This document shows, in pieces, positions 46,206-58,957 of a stretch of DNA of 64,000 nucleotides; the stretch's first letter is position 1, and every line of letters starts with the position of its first letter. Source of the DNA: Suillus spraguei (lineage: Eukaryota; Basidiomycota; Agaricomycetes; Boletales; Suillaceae); assembly GCA_016800925.1 (NCBI GenBank), contig JABCPU010000096.1:1-64000 (forward strand), given 5' to 3'. A program made the translations under genes and the position numbers. The notes under the pieces were generated by a model. That model was not told the DNA's origin and did no database searches. It was given only the letters and a program-made list of their open reading frames with translations.

Positions 46206-47210
46206 ATGGCTACGAAATACACTGCTAGGGCAAGTGCTTCGACTTCTCAACGTGGAAAATTTTCCTCTGGTGCGACAAAACGTAATTTTAAATTACGGCC
46301 TACACATTGTCCGTAGGTTTCGACTTTTGAATACTCTATACGTGCTCAGTGCGTAATCTCCAAGTCATATCCCTGCCCATCGTCAGTACCGATCTTTTGA
46401 TAATAGTAAAAATTCACGCTAACATAGAACTAGGGACACCACGTGCAATTGCAGCAATCAGTGAAGTCGTTCACAGATGGCCTGCTTAATTGTACGCTTC
46501 CTGGCGTTGATCGCGGTATTATTATCGCACCTCGTCGTCTTCATTTGACACTAGGAGTGATGACTCTTGAAAATTCACCGGTTTCCTCGGGAAGAACTTT
46601 AGCAGACGCACAGGCATTGTTATTGACATTGAGAACTCACGTAATGGAGTTATTGGACGGGCATAATCTCTGCATTCCTCTTACGGAGATGAACATCATG
46701 AACCCCGATCGCGGTAATGCAGACAACGCACATATACTTTGGTTAGGCCCTTCACTGGACACAGAAGACGCGCAGCGCCTGAAATCCGTTAGCGGTGCGT
46801 CTATTCTCATCCCATGCTAATTACGTTCACATATTAATGCTCTAACAGAATTTGTGAGCAAAGCATTTCGTGACGCAGGGTTTATTCAAGATCGTCGTCC
46901 TCTCAAGGTTCGCATCTCGTTCCTCCAGATTAATCTGACTTAGCGGCCAACGCGGAATCAGCTGCATTGCACAATTCTCAACACTTCGCATCGCAAACCA
47001 TATCGACAACCGTTCTCCTATAACGCAATCCTAACGTCACCGTTTATTCGCGAGTTTATTCGTACACCGCTGGAATCACATGATTTTCGGGACCCAGTGA
47101 AAGTGGAGTTTGGTACTTGGAACGTTGATGAGATACAGATATGCAAAATGGGGAGTTACGGACCCGAAGGCGAGTATGTAAGTTGCGGATCCTGTTCGTT
47201 GATGTCATAG
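46206..47210 (+). CDS. AKAP7/ASCC1-like 2H phosphoesterase-domain protein
   Basis: ATG at 46,206 (MATKYTARASASTSQRGK) leads to a basic N-terminus ending LRPTH. Intron 1 (GTCCGT..CTCCAAG) restores FISLPI; intron 2 (GTCAGT..AACTAG, to about 46,437) joins GHHVQLQQSVKSFTDGLL. The first 2H motif is RRLHLTLGVM; the second is LHCTILNT, in the exon that starts after GACTTAG at about 46,940. The C-terminus VDEIQICKMGSYGPEGEY matches the end of AKAP7-type 2'-5' RNA ligase-like domains. All five introns join in frame. 2H proteins bind or cleave 2',5' or cyclic phosphates in RNA; the ASCC1 relatives act in transcription and DNA-alkylation repair. The substrate is not evident from the sequence. The gene ends 306 bp before RHO1 on the same strand. 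Confidence 0.85.
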
Positions 47211-47516
47211 GCTCGATGTATGACATATGGTGCCCGAATTGCGTTTTTACATTCACAGCCGAGGCTTAGTCTGGACTTGTGTCGCTACGGTATGATAGTT
47301 ACTTTAATGCTGTGGCTTGCGACGACGAAGGGCTGCCTAAAGGGGAAGTTAGGTCTCACGCACAGGCCTACACCTGTGGCACAGCCCATTGTGTGGCCAT
47401 TGAAAGAGCGATTAAAAGACCGACTTGTATCATCGTGCGACTCTTGTCTCGCTGAACACCATCATCCCCAAGGAGCGCCCGTACATCTACGCAATCCTAC
47501 TTTCTACGTTCGAATA

Positions 47517-48338
47517 ATGGCTGAAATCAGGAGGAAGCTTGTTATCGTCGGTGATGGTGCTTGTGGAAAGGTACGCCCCTTAACTTGCACGCGAAACATG
47601 ACAAAGAACGAGCTCATATCATTAACAGACGTGTTTGTTAATAGTTTTCTCCAAAGGAACCTTCCCTGAGGTATTTTCTAGTAGTATAGTCAGCCGCTTG
47701 TTTGTCTAATTATTCGCTTGATTCGTGTGCTTAGGTCTATGTTCCGACCGTCTTCGAGAACTATGTGGCGGATGTAGAAGTTGATGGAAAGCATGTCGAG
47801 CTTGCGCTATGGGATACAGCCGGGCAGGAAGATTATGACCGTCTCAGACCTCTCAGTTACCCAGACACCCATGTCATTCTTATCTGCTTCGCTGTTGACT
47901 CACCAGACTCTCTGGACAACGTTCAAGAAAAGGTACGTCTGGCCAATGAGCAATGCCTCATTCGGTCCTGACGGCATCTCCCGAAACCAGTGGATTTCTG
48001 AGGTGATGCATTTCTGCGCCGGTCTTCCTATCATTCTTGTCGGCTGCAAGAACGATCTTAGACGTGACCGACGAGTAATTGACGAGCTCAAGAAGACGAG
48101 CCAGAGACCTGTAACTCCTGAGGAGGTACGTTTTTGTTTTCTTGATTGTAAATTTCTTTGGATGATGTGTCCAACTTTTTAGGGTATGGCCGTGGCAAAC
48201 AAGATCGGCGCGAGGCACTATCTCGAGTGCTCGGCTAGAACAGGCGAGGGCGTTCGTGAAGTCTTCCAATATGCTACGAGGGCTGCACTTCTTAGCCGGC
48301 CCAAGAATAGCAAGAAACACCACTGCGTGGTTGTGTAG
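47517..48338 (+). CDS. rho1: Rho1-type small GTPase
   Basis: Five exons: 47,517-47,570, 47,629-47,670, 47,735-47,932, 47,991-48,125 and 48,183-48,338. All four introns have GT-AG borders and join in frame. The protein has the G1 loop GDGACGKT, switch [12 protein letters not shown], switch [19 protein letters not shown]4 CKNDLR, a Rho insert ([14 protein letters not shown]), G5 ECSA, a polybasic tail and a C-terminal CVVV CaaX box for prenylation. The length, about 194 residues, is normal for Rho1. In fungi Rho1 activates beta-1,3-glucan synthase and protein kinase C in cell-wall integrity and polarised growth, at the plasma membrane. The gene looks fully functional. Confidence 0.97.
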
Positions 48339-50473
48339 ACTATTTTGTCTTACTTTCCACTCGCCGCATCCCGCCGCTTCTCTGACTACACCCTTGCCCC
48401 TGTCAAGAGTCCATACCCTTCACGACTAGTTGTTATTAGCAATCTCCATGATCTGTCCTTTCCCTCTCGCTCTATTTTTGCGTGACCGGACACGTGTGCG
48501 GCGTTGTCAGTACTTGACTCTGCATTAATGTCTCTTTGCTTTTCAGTTTTGAATGAATTCAAGTAGGATTGCATGGACCTTTGGTAGTACGTTCTATATC
48601 CACGCTTCTACTTCTTAATCCGCTTCGAGTTTGAGTCTCACGTTTACAACGGTCCTGGTCTCCGATGTTCCAGGAGTACAGAAGAACCAAGTTGAACTTG
48701 AAGGTATAGTGAATCACACGTCGAGGTTTCTCTGATGAGGTATTTGGTATTTGTTCTCTGGATTACGTGGACCAATTCTGAGGTGCTTATTGGGATTGAT
48801 TATGTGATACAGAATTGAAACCAACACAATCATCGTGTACGAGGTCCGCCTTCTTCGACATGAAATTTCTGAAACTTAGTTTTGTCATACCCGCGCATTC
48901 ACTTGGAGAGGCACGCTTATAAAATAGTGCGTGTTGATATTTTCAGACGATGCCTAAGTGTCCTCGTACAATCTGAATGGCCGCGAAGTTACTCGTACAC
49001 CGATAAGGTTGATGTTAAGTTAGCTGTCTAACTGTACCCCTGCATTCTATTTGGTGACTAATCATAGTGACATCTAAGCACGGAGCGGTTAATCCCGAAA
49101 AGCCGAGCTGTGCGAGCGTGCCTTTCTCGCTTGGCGTTTGTATGCTGTGCACGTTCTGGACAGTGATGGATGGGTAAGCTAAGAAGCTCCTGCCGCACAC
49201 GAAAATGTGTGTACGCGCACATGAAAAAAGGAGATCCGTACCTGCCGGATCACTTGTTCGAAAGAAATAGATCAAAGATCAAGAAATCTCAAGCGTCTAC
49301 ACGCCGTCGGCGCGCTAGAAAAAGGTGCCTATGCTTCAGGAAGAATTTGCAGGAAGAGCCAGTCGAGGTGGAGTTATATGCAAATCATTGATCCGATAGG
49401 TGGGATCGGCCTCCTAAAAGCGGGGCACCCGTGGTGTGTGAAGAACCAGCAGCAACTTGACAGTTAACTGCCGATAGCTATGCAAACCAGAGAAATCATT
49501 AACAAGGACAATTTCGTATGAGAATGGTATTTGAACCATTGCGACAGTCCTCGTTCAATGGGGCTACGGCAGCCGAATCGGACAGTTCACCAACATCTCT
49601 GGCGAGTTATTCCCTCTTCCAGACAAGGTAGGATGTTCTCTGAACGAATCAGTGATAGGCACTTGGCGGCGATATTCGGGGGTTAGTATATAATTGACGA
49701 GGGGAAGATAACGCATGCCACACATATTCTAAGGGGCCGTGGTGATCATGATTAAATGGTTCTGGAACCATGGACAGTGGCTATCAGATCGACTTCAATT
49801 ATTCCGATAGGCGAAGCAAAGGCATGACAATCGCCATACGATGCTGGAGCAGCAGCCTCGTGTTGATCTTGATGTCGCAAACTCATAGGCTGATACCAGA
49901 AGGAGAACAAGGCAATTCCGGGGGTAGATATCGAACTCGTGGTAAGGTGTTTGCCGAGAAGCGGCTGGTAGGTGGGAACCTTAAGAGTATCCAACCTGTA
50001 AGATTGTTCGAGCAGCCTCGAGGCCTTTCGCGGAGATATGTTGTTTATGACTTTCTAGCTAGGGCCCCCTCCGCGGCACTAAAGCAGCAAATCAATTGTA
50101 GAAATATGTTTGAACTACCTGGTTTCGAGGTGGCCTCGATTCGCGATGGCAACAGTGATCATGATTAATTATAAGAAACCAGGTACGTCGACTGTACCTT
50201 TTGGAGAAAAAACTTGATGTGATCACCAGAGTTCATTGTTCCTTCTGTGGTCCAGACTGTGGAGGAGATTATATGTAACAAAACTTGGACCCTAAAATAG
50301 GAAACTGCACCGATTATTTGAAGGCAGATGGCAGCTCCACCGTTCTCCTAATATCGCTCCACTGACAATTCAATTGTCTAGCTAGTCTGAGTGCAATATA
50401 AATCTTCTCAGATCTCTCATCTCCTCTTGATATCAACTGCTACCAGTGATTTACCCCGTCGTACTACCAAATT
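48339..50473. other. Intergenic, no confident gene
   Basis: The first 250 bp are the likely RHO1 3' UTR (T- and C-rich). Further on, two plus-strand frames (49,170-49,391, very basic, and 49,770-50,168) lack recognisable domains. The second is bracketed by GTGATCATGATTAA at 49,742 and 50,156, a short direct repeat. Confidence 0.4.
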
Positions 50474-51254
50474 ATGATCCGCTTTGAGGGCATGTCTCCA
50501 GATGTCATGGAGGCAATATGCACACCCATGCACCAGATTCTTCCTTTTCAATTTCAGTCGTCCATGCCTTCCATTCAATCCGTGGCTCATCCCTCCAGCT
50601 CGCAGCCCGGATCCTTGTACCTCGGTTCCATGTCCGCAACGATGGATCGCGAGTTGCTCGCAAAACATCATATCACTCATATTGTACAAGTACTCGATGT
50701 CCCCTGGCTTCCGATATCAGAAAAGGACGGCTTCCGGTGCCTCCGCATAGACATTCTTGATAAACCATCAGCTGACCTTCGTCCGCACCTTGAAGGAGCA
50801 TGTCAGTATATTGCGAACGCACTTCAAGGTGGTGGGAACGTTCTGGTGCATTGCCAGCAGGTATGCCCCTTCCATCGAAAAGTTGTGCAGCATCAAGCTT
50901 GATATAGTTATCCTGTAACAGGGTGTCTCACGCTCTCCAGCCATAGTCATTGCTTATCTCATCCATGACCTCGGGATGTCGTATGAGCAGGCATACGCTC
51001 TAGTCAAACTTCGCAGACCCTGCATTAATCCAAATCCTGGATTTGTAGCTGGTCTTCGCGCATGGGAAGAAAAGTGGAGAGCATCCGCGCCGCCACCGCC
51101 GCCACAACTGCGGAGGTTCAATACCTCCTATGCACCTCCAGTGACAGTGACTCCCACGGTTGTCAGGCCGCTTGCGGGCATCCCAAACCCAAAGTTCTCC
51201 AGGGGTACGAGTTACAGTGGCAGTTACAAATCTGGGAGTGCGTCAGTCTCGTGA
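50474..51254 (+). CDS. Dual-specificity protein phosphatase
   Basis: Two exons (50,474-50,860 and 50,922-51,254) are split by a 61-nt intron exactly inside the active site: VHCQQ | GVSRSPA, giving the HC-x5-R signature HCQQGVSR. Upstream are SLYLGSM and HITHIVQVLDVPWLP, and a candidate general-acid Asp in RIDILDKPSADL. Downstream are IAYLIHDLGMSYEQAYALVK and RPCINPNPGFVAGLRAWE, both typical of DUSPs (PFAM DSPc). The C-terminus is a Pro/Ser-rich tail. The alternative ATGs at 50,495 and 50,510 are downstream and in frame. It dephosphorylates phospho-Tyr/Ser/Thr proteins, often MAP kinases; the substrate is unknown. The gene seems intact. Confidence 0.93.
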
Positions 51255-51973
51255 TCTTTGCCGTCGTCACAAAATCATTGCAAAACATTACGATGTCTGC
51301 ACGTCTCAGTTTCCTCGGTTTCTCTTATATTCATCGCTCCTATACATCATAGCATCGTTCACCCATACGCATCTCCATCGTTCTGTTATCTCGCTTTTCA
51401 ATCCTGCAGTGTTCCCGGCGTACGCCATACCCCAATTTACTTCATGCATACCCCATACTTCGATATGTTAGGGCTGGGCATTTCGCTCTTGTTTCCTTTT
51501 TGGGCAGTAAAATTTTAGGCGAGCCGGTGTCTTGTACATCTATCTAAAAGTTGCTCTACTCAGATGCCTATACAAACCAACCGAAACGATTTTGACCTAT
51601 TCACACATATAGTATCTATCCCAGTAAACATGCCTTATCAACCGACATTCGACGTTTGGGATCAAGTTCGGTCTGAAATTCCACTTACAATGTATGATAC
51701 AACAAAATTATCTGCAGTGTCATATACGTGCTTGATCCAGGTTCATCGTGGGATATCCTTCGACTAATTAAGGAGTGCAGGAATGGGTATCAAACTTTCA
51801 CCAAAAGTAAACGTTTACCGACCTTACTATAGTCTAGAGCGACGAATCGCTTGATGATTCACTAAATTTCCCACCCCCTTGACAGGTAGAATGCACCTGG
51901 GTGGAGTCCGTAGTACACCTCGCTATAGATGAGGTTTGCATAATGCTCCAGTGCCTGTCTACCGCAAGTGGGT
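51255..51973. other. Intergenic
   Basis: T- and C-rich 3' UTR-like sequence of the phosphatase gene followed by spacer. Open frames overlap the UTR in other phases and are not credible. Confidence 0.5.
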
Positions 51974-53044
51974 CTAGGTCAATGAAAGTTGAAAATTCCG
52001 CAGGTCTGGTTGCTGCGGCTCGTCCAGATCTTCCCCAGAGTTGCGCAGGTATCTGTACACAAAGGAAACTATGACAAGTAAATTTGCGATCACTAGCGAT
52101 GTTGCTGGCTATTAGGGCATGTCGCGATCAGCCGAACTGAAGAGGCAGAAACAGGTGCACACCTTAACATGCGCGAATATTAGGGTAGCCTTCGATACTG
52201 GAGTTAGGAAAAGGAAAGTGGAAAGCGGAATTGACATGGCGGTATTTAACAAAGATATGCAAAACACCGAAGTGACAAGAATTCGTTGACGGCGGGTGAG
52301 TCCAACATCTCGTAAGAGATACATAGGTGTCATAACCAACATTACGTCAGATACCGCATCGGCTTGAAAGGAAACATATTAGTGATAGGAAACACGTCAT
52401 AGGAAAAATCAACTCACTAACGAGGTTAGCAATAGCAATGTCAGATCCGATGTTGCACTCGTGATACACGCAATCGAGCACCCTCTGAACAACCAAGGCT
52501 GTCCACGTTACCGCGAAGCAACTTATAATGGCATACACGGTTCGCCGAAGTGCACATCGCGGACCTACGACACGCAAAATAGGATATATGGTACTCATTC
52601 TCGCCGCCCTGTTGACATGAGAGACAGAAAAGAACATGCGCGACTCAACTACGCACCATAAAACAGAGGTAAAAGCGATCGGGACTAGCCAGAACATGGC
52701 CATATAAACGGGAGGGTCGTCGCCAACTGGAATAAGTTTAGCTCAGTTTCTGTTACTGCTTTTCGGAATACCACACACAGATTGGTGCCTGGCCCCATAC
52801 TCCGAATAGGCAGATGATATCAAACACAAGAGCAATTGCAGCCCACGCATCTTCCCACCAGAATTTGAATGTATACAGCCGATATCCAAGTCGAAAAATT
52901 GTAGTGGAGATGGCACACCCGTGAAATATGCAAGCTACAACTGTCTTGAAGGATGAGATACTGTAAGCCTGCAAGCCAGCATATGCGCTTACTTTCTATT
53001 GTTCGCCAATCATCACTGGGAATTTGCAAAGGGGGCCGAATCAT
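51974..53044 (-). CDS. Fungal rhodopsin-domain 7TM protein
   Basis: ATG at 53,044 (MIRPPLQIPSDDWRTIE) precedes an extracellular stub. Then come ISSFKTVVACIFHGCAISTT, FRLGYRLYTFKFWWEDAWAA (the WW-DAWA motif common in this family), a third helix ending W, MFWLVPIAFTSVLWCVVESR, RFAYAIISCFAVTWTALVVQ-like sequence with a Cys pair (VLDCVYHECNIG), ANLVSELI, then LRDVGLTRRQRILVTSVFCI and a last helix NLLVIVSFVYRYL. It ends LRNFQLSLT at 51,974. Several short introns separate the helices. The fold matches the fungal rhodopsin domain (PTH11-like/PF20684) membrane proteins, possible receptors without known ligands. The exact splice sites at the N-terminus are uncertain (a 24-32 nt gap). Confidence 0.75.
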
Positions 53045-53613
53045 AATCGGCAGAAACGGAAGGAAAAATCGAGGTGTGCGACAGTGTTGTCTCTTGTCTT
53101 CGTATTTCTACTGACAAGGCTATAGCCACCATCTGTTGAACACTCCTGTAACGAGGACTCCGACCCTGGCTGTTGTGCAAGTTGACTGATGAGCGCTGAG
53201 TCGTAGCTCACAGCCGCCACGTAGAACTGGCCGTGCCTTGGCAGGACAACCTTGGCCAACACATATGAAGCACAAGATATAAACATGAACCTAAAAATGT
53301 GCCCATTTAGAACAAAGCCACAGTCGCGAATGTTGAGCGCTGGTGTCTTGATTAGCAATTTGGTCCATTCCCTGGAGGGTCGATATGGCCAAAAGTTAGT
53401 TTTAGGTTAGTGAATCTCACCGCCCAGACTTTTACTACATGATCTGGCAGGACTATTATCCTGCCCAACAGTAGTACTTACGTACTTTTGGCAACTCAGC
53501 AACGTGATTTATGTCAGTCTGTGCATGACATCGTGGTTGCTTGTGTCCCATCCCTGTTAACTGTCGAGGGGTCATTTGATGCATTGCATAGTGGGTTAAG
53601 TAACAAGCGCGGG
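53045..53613. other. Intergenic, one doubtful ORF
   Basis: A minus-strand frame at 53,041-53,358 (105 codons) overlaps the 7TM gene start by a few bases. It has no recognisable domain and is probably chance. The rest is the promoter of the 7TM gene and the 3' flank of the next gene. Confidence 0.4.
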
Positions 53614-55322
53614 TCATACTCTATCACCGGGCTCGACTAGATTAGCTCCCAGGTTATCAGGTATTGCAAGGGTTGGATCCGCGTCGTGTATCATACGGCC
53701 ACCAAACATCACACCACCATGAGAGGCACGGAAAGCGTCGATACGGGCCTCCACCTCTGGGCGGAAATGGCGCATGAGGCCCTGAATAGGCCAGGCGGCA
53801 GCGTCGCCCAGAGCACAGATAGTCCTGCCCTCTACTTGTTTACTGCAGAGAACAGTGAGTTGAGAAAAGCTGTACAGCGACAACTTACGTGAGTTCAAGG
53901 AGCATGTCAATCTCACGTCTGTGAGCGCGGCCTTCCACCATGCGATTCATCATATTCATCATCCACGTCGTGCCCTCCCGGCAGGGCGTACACTGCCCAC
54001 AAGACTCGTGTTTGTAGAACTAGTGGAAAGTTAAACATCTTGCAAGCATGGCCAGAACACGGAGCCCGTACTGAAGAGAATCGCGCAATGGCAGATACAA
54101 TGTCCGTACTCTTGTCCATTACGATGACGGCACCCGTCCCAAGACCTGACTGTGCGTCCTTCAAAGAATCATAGTCCATCAGAACTTCCGAGCACTTGTC
54201 GATGGGCAGGACTGGGACGGAGCTTCCACCAGGAATGATACCAAGTAGGTTATCCCAGCCACCTCTGACACCTCCGCAATGCCGTTCGATAAGGTCTTTC
54301 AGCGGGATGCTCATCTCCTCTTCGACAACACAAGGGTTATTAACGTGACCACTAATGCAGAAGAGTTTTGTGCCCTGATTGCGCTCACGGCCAAAGCTAG
54401 CGAACCAAGATCCACCACGACGGCAGATCGTAGGTGCTACCGCAACAGTCTCGACATTGGCTACAGTGGTGGGGCATCCGAACAAGCCAACATCTGCAGG
54501 GAAAGGTGGTTTTAGTCGAGGCTTGCCTTGCTTGCCCTCGAGACTTTCGATCAACGCAGTTTCCTCGCCGCAGATGTATGCACCAGCTCCGCGATGAAGG
54601 TATACATCAAACGAGTAACCGGAGCCGCACGCATTTTTGCCGATGAATCCACCTTTGTACGCCTCAGTGATAGCTTGCTGAAGGTGAGAGGCCTCCTGGA
54701 AAAATTCTCCACGAATGTATATGTAGGCTGCAGTTGCGTTCATGGCCCGGCCGGCAACCAGACATCCTTCCACCAGTTTATGTGGGTCCCCACGAAGAAT
54801 CTCACGGTCCTTACAAGTTCCCGGTTCACCCTCGTCGGCATTGACAACTAGGTAGCGGGGCCTGCACAAAAATGACAAGTGAGTAACCGGACGAAACACT
54901 ATAATTCAAGAACATATATACCGTTTATCCTTTTGCCAGTCAGGCTTGTTCATGAATGACCATTTGAGACCGCTTGGGAATCCGGCACCACCCCGGCCTC
55001 TGAGCCCTGAATCCTTAATTGTTTGAATGATCCAAGAGTCACCCTTCAAAAGGATGTCTTTTGTGCGATGCCAGTCACCACGAGACTATTAGAGACAGCA
55101 AGACAAATAAACACGGAATAGCTGCATAAGGATACTAGACTTACCAGGGCGCCCTTGATACCATGATCATGTCTACAATATGCATTTGTGAAGATGCGGT
55201 CCTGGTCTTTGAGACCGCCGTATCGGCGAACAGGCGGGTCAGCAACAGTTGCAAGACTACGCCTGATTGAAATATTTGCTTGCCGCTGAATTCCAGCGAC
55301 TGAGTTTGAGGCTTTGAGCATA
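53614..55322 (-). CDS. NADH:ubiquinone oxidoreductase 51 kDa subunit
   Basis: ATG at 55,322 gives [21 protein letters not shown], an Arg/Ser-rich mitochondrial presequence. Following blocks are [35 protein letters not shown] (NADH/FMN site), [87 protein letters not shown] (cluster N3 Cys residues) and a final [19 protein letters not shown]. It ends EPGDRV at 53,614. This is the NuoF/NDUFV1 subunit that oxidises NADH in the peripheral arm of complex I in the mitochondrial matrix. About six exons; all key residues are seen. An in-frame reading upstream of 55,322 lacks ATG. Confidence 0.95.
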
Positions 55323-56564
55323 ATTGAGCCTGTCGCTGTCGTCCACGGTGACAATCCCGAACCAAGTGCTTCACGTTCGGAACGATATGTATTTACTGCT
55401 GTTGACAAAATTGTTGAACGAGATGGCTTAGTCAGCGTGTGTAACGTCCCGGGCGTGTCCGCCCAGCAAGCAGCCCGACCAGGCTAGAGCCAAATTCTGT
55501 ATTTCTGGCCCACAAGGACCCTCGGCGCTTCCTTGGCTAATGACTCAACGTGGCATATGAATTCAACTGGAACTTCAGTCTGGAACTTCGTGGCCAAAGA
55601 AACACTGGTTATAGCCTTTGCAGATATAAATTCGTACGTGAATACTTCAACAAGTTGGGTTCGGTCAATGTCGAGCTTCATTGAAAGGGTCCCAGGCTGA
55701 ATGCTAATAGTAAAATAGTAAGAGATATTTGCTCGATCTGCCAGTGGCGTTACACAAATTCCTTGGTTGACTCATCTGACGTGGGCAACTTGCACATGCA
55801 TCCACAAATCGTTTCGGGTTAGCCAGTGCCTCACGGAGATGTCGCATCTTCTACGTGGAACCTTAACAACAAGAACGTGTCTATTGTACTTTATAAATCA
55901 ATGTTGGATCAATCACTGACAATATTAACGTAGATGTCAATACCCAGCACTGCCAGGTAGCGCGCATCTACTGCGTTGTACTATACACAGTTTGAGAGCA
56001 GTCAGCCATAATCCTTCATATCAGCATCATCACTATCTCGTGGTGGTCTCACATTGTGCGGATACGTATCCTCGTCTTCTAGATGGGAAAGGAGGCATAG
56101 ACTAATCGGAGGTCTCAGGCTAGTCAAAAGAAGGCTCATAATCGAAGCATTCGTGTCCTACAGAATCACTGCGAGAATGGGAAAAGTCCTAGCTTCTATT
56201 CTCTCACCTTAATCTGTGCACTCTTCGAATAAGTAACGACAGGATACAGCTTGATGGTCAGACCTATGCGGCATGTTTCAGATAGAGCTCATAAGATCTG
56301 GTGTAGATATTTTCATGGAGTACCAGTAGGTTATTGCTCTGCCAGTGCTAAGTGTAGATCCTAGCTGCCGATGTCGAGTAACTTTTTAAAATTCCCCTGC
56401 TATTCCTACTATGTAGTGCCAGACGGGAAGCAGGCAAATGTCGCCCACGCTTGTGTAATACGTACTGGATAGAGATGTAACATTTCATGTAGCTCCTGGA
56501 TTCGGTGAGTGACAACTCTTAACATTTAAAAGAAGAACGAGTCCAAGTACTTGGTGTTAGTATA
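55323..56564. other. Intergenic, no confident gene
   Basis: Contains the promoter of the complex I gene (GC-rich patch around 55,450). A 65-codon frame at 55,484-55,681 (-) starts with ATG (MKLDIDRTQLVEV) but has no recognised domain and lies in the promoter. From 55,700 to 56,560 I see nothing coding. Confidence 0.4.
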
Positions 56565-58957
56565 TCAGAGATCACGCTGCTCCTCCTGCTCCTGTGCGAG
56601 GATCGCATCCGGGTCACGACCAGCGACTTCGGGCAAAAGGAAGGTGAAAGCTGCAAATTAGCTTGTCAGTTAATACTGTCGCAGGATGAAACTATGGCCC
56701 TCAGTACCGGCACCAAGAAATGAACAGCCGACAAAAACTATGGAAAAAAATTGAGTTACTAGCATGCATTAGTTGATTAAGGACGTACTCCAAAGTACAT
56801 TAGGTGTACCAATCTTGTCCGTGAGAGTGTTAAATACGAGAGCGGATATGATTGCTCCTGTTTTCCCACATGCCGCGGACACGCCGTGTGCAAATGCTCG
56901 GTATCGGGTGGGGAACACCTCAGCGGGATAACACTGAGAATTCCATTAGCTGCATCCAATGTGCAAAACGTACATCGGCAACACACGTAGGTAGTGCTGT
57001 GCAACAGTCAAGTCAGAACGGAGCATCTTCTAGTTGAACAGAGAACTCACGCATTGGCTCCAAAGTTGAAAAAGAACTTAATAAAAATTCGAATAAGTGG
57101 AGTTCTTCCATTAAAGCCCTATCACGCACCTGGAGCAGTGTGAAATTTACTATGAACGCTGCAGTACTCAAGGTATAAAATTTCCCAGCCAGGATGCCCA
57201 CTGTAGCACGCTGTCAGCAGATATTTCTCCAGAGCACCTCTAACGACCCACAGAACAGAGCTTCCAACAGGAATCCCATGACCTGGATAAACTTGCGACC
57301 GAGCTTCTCGATGGTGAGCACAGTCACGTAGTAGCCTTTTCGAAGTGAGTGATCATATCAAGCGGGATTGAACTGTACGTGTACCTGGCACGAATCCTAG
57401 TGCAGTGATGATGATGTTGCCGGTGGCGACCTTGAAGAGCTTCTCCCAGGGCGTGCCTGTTTTGCCGGCGTAACCTATCTCAGCAAGCACCACATTTGTG
57501 TTCAAGTTGATCCCATAGAAGCTAGCACCACTACGTCAGAAGGAAACATATTCCATAATTGGCACCATGCGTACGCAATGTCTAGTAGAAACCAGCATGA
57601 ACAAGTACCGATGAGTATCTTCAGATGTCTCCATTCGGAGAAGTACTTGAGGACCTCTGAAACATCTGTGAGACCAAGGAAGGTACTCGACACCGCAAGG
57701 AAGTATACCTATAAAGTGAGCCTTCTTCGATACATGTACAGGAGGTGCTTCATCGACACTTGATTCAGATTCAGCACTATGAACACCAGCCTCAACCTCC
57801 GTCTTCTTCAAATTACTCTGCTCAATCAGTTCTGCCTCCTGTGACTTCTTATAACGCTTGGACTCTGGAAGGGTCAAGCGTTGGTATAGTGTGCCGAAAG
57901 CCGGGACGAGCGATAACCCAACTATGATCCTCCACACTGGGGTAAACCGTTGATCAGCAATATCATACATCCAGTACACGACACTCACCTCCGTCGACCT
58001 TGGATGTCTCGCCTTCATCATTCATGACGTGCTCGTAGCATGCCAGAACGATAATGGTCATTAGCGCCCCCACAAAGCTGCCCCATCCTTGGTTTGCAAA
58101 GATGTATGCGAGCATAGTTCCACGCTTTCGGATCGAGGCACGGTCACTTGTCACAGAGGCCGACATTGGGTAGTCACCACCCACACCCACACCAAGTAAG
58201 ATACGGAACATCGTCAAGTAAATTAGGCATCCGTTTGGGGAGAGCGTGCCTTGGTAATGCATTAGCACTCGCAAATACGAATGAAGAATCGAGAGACACC
58301 TGTAGGTGTAGAAATGCAGAGAATAGTCGCAACAATGATGAGCATGAGCTCTTTTCCGTCTGTCAACGCATGTGAATGTGGATGCTAGCGAGAACAATGT
58401 AAAGAACTGACAGATTGCCTTTCTCCCAAAGGCATCAGCACAGTATCCTATATTATTACGAATTTAGTATGAAGCGGAGTAAAGGATGGTGCATTATGCA
58501 ACTCACCAAACCCAAACTGGCCGATCACACTTCCGATATTGGCAGAAGCTTTCAATAATCCTTCCAGGTTGGCGGGCAGAGTTCCGCCTGGATAAAGCCT
58601 GTATTGCAACATGGTAGATACAGGCTGTATGGATTCATCATTAGTTTCATACGTTGCCATATGAAGTAACACACTAACATTAATGATGAACAAGTCGTAA
58701 GCTGTCACATAAACATAAGAGATTTTGCATTCGAGCAGGACCATGTGAACCTACCATCCAAGAAAAAGCCAACCTAGACGACACAAATAAGTTGACGCAG
58801 ACTCAGACACAGCACTTGTAGTACTCACCCCAGCGATACCCAAGAGTTTCACCTCGGCATATGTCAGAATGAATGGGGGCCTGTCCTCGCCAGATTGCTC
58901 ATACTCCTCAAGGGCAGTTCTCTGGGGCGTTTCTTTGCCTTCTTCTTGACCGGACAT
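56565..58957 (-). CDS. MFS inorganic phosphate transporter (PHO84 type)
   Basis: ATG at 58,957 ([20 protein letters not shown]) opens a cytosolic tail, then TM1 (LLGIAGV..) and DAYDLFIIN, the family-specific start of Pi:H+ symporters. Also seen are [40 protein letters not shown] (the PHS-family signature), [37 protein letters not shown], a charged central loop, [57 protein letters not shown] and VLWIFFGC. The C-terminus is [16 protein letters not shown]. Twelve membrane helices are expected over about nine exons, and length and motifs are normal. It imports phosphate across the plasma membrane with protons. No lesion is visible. Confidence 0.93.

Noticed and set aside
49770..50168. Plus-strand frame of 132 codons between two GTGATCATGATTAA repeats
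   Set aside because: The composition is not clearly protein-like and no domain is visible; the 14-bp repeat alone is too weak to call an element.
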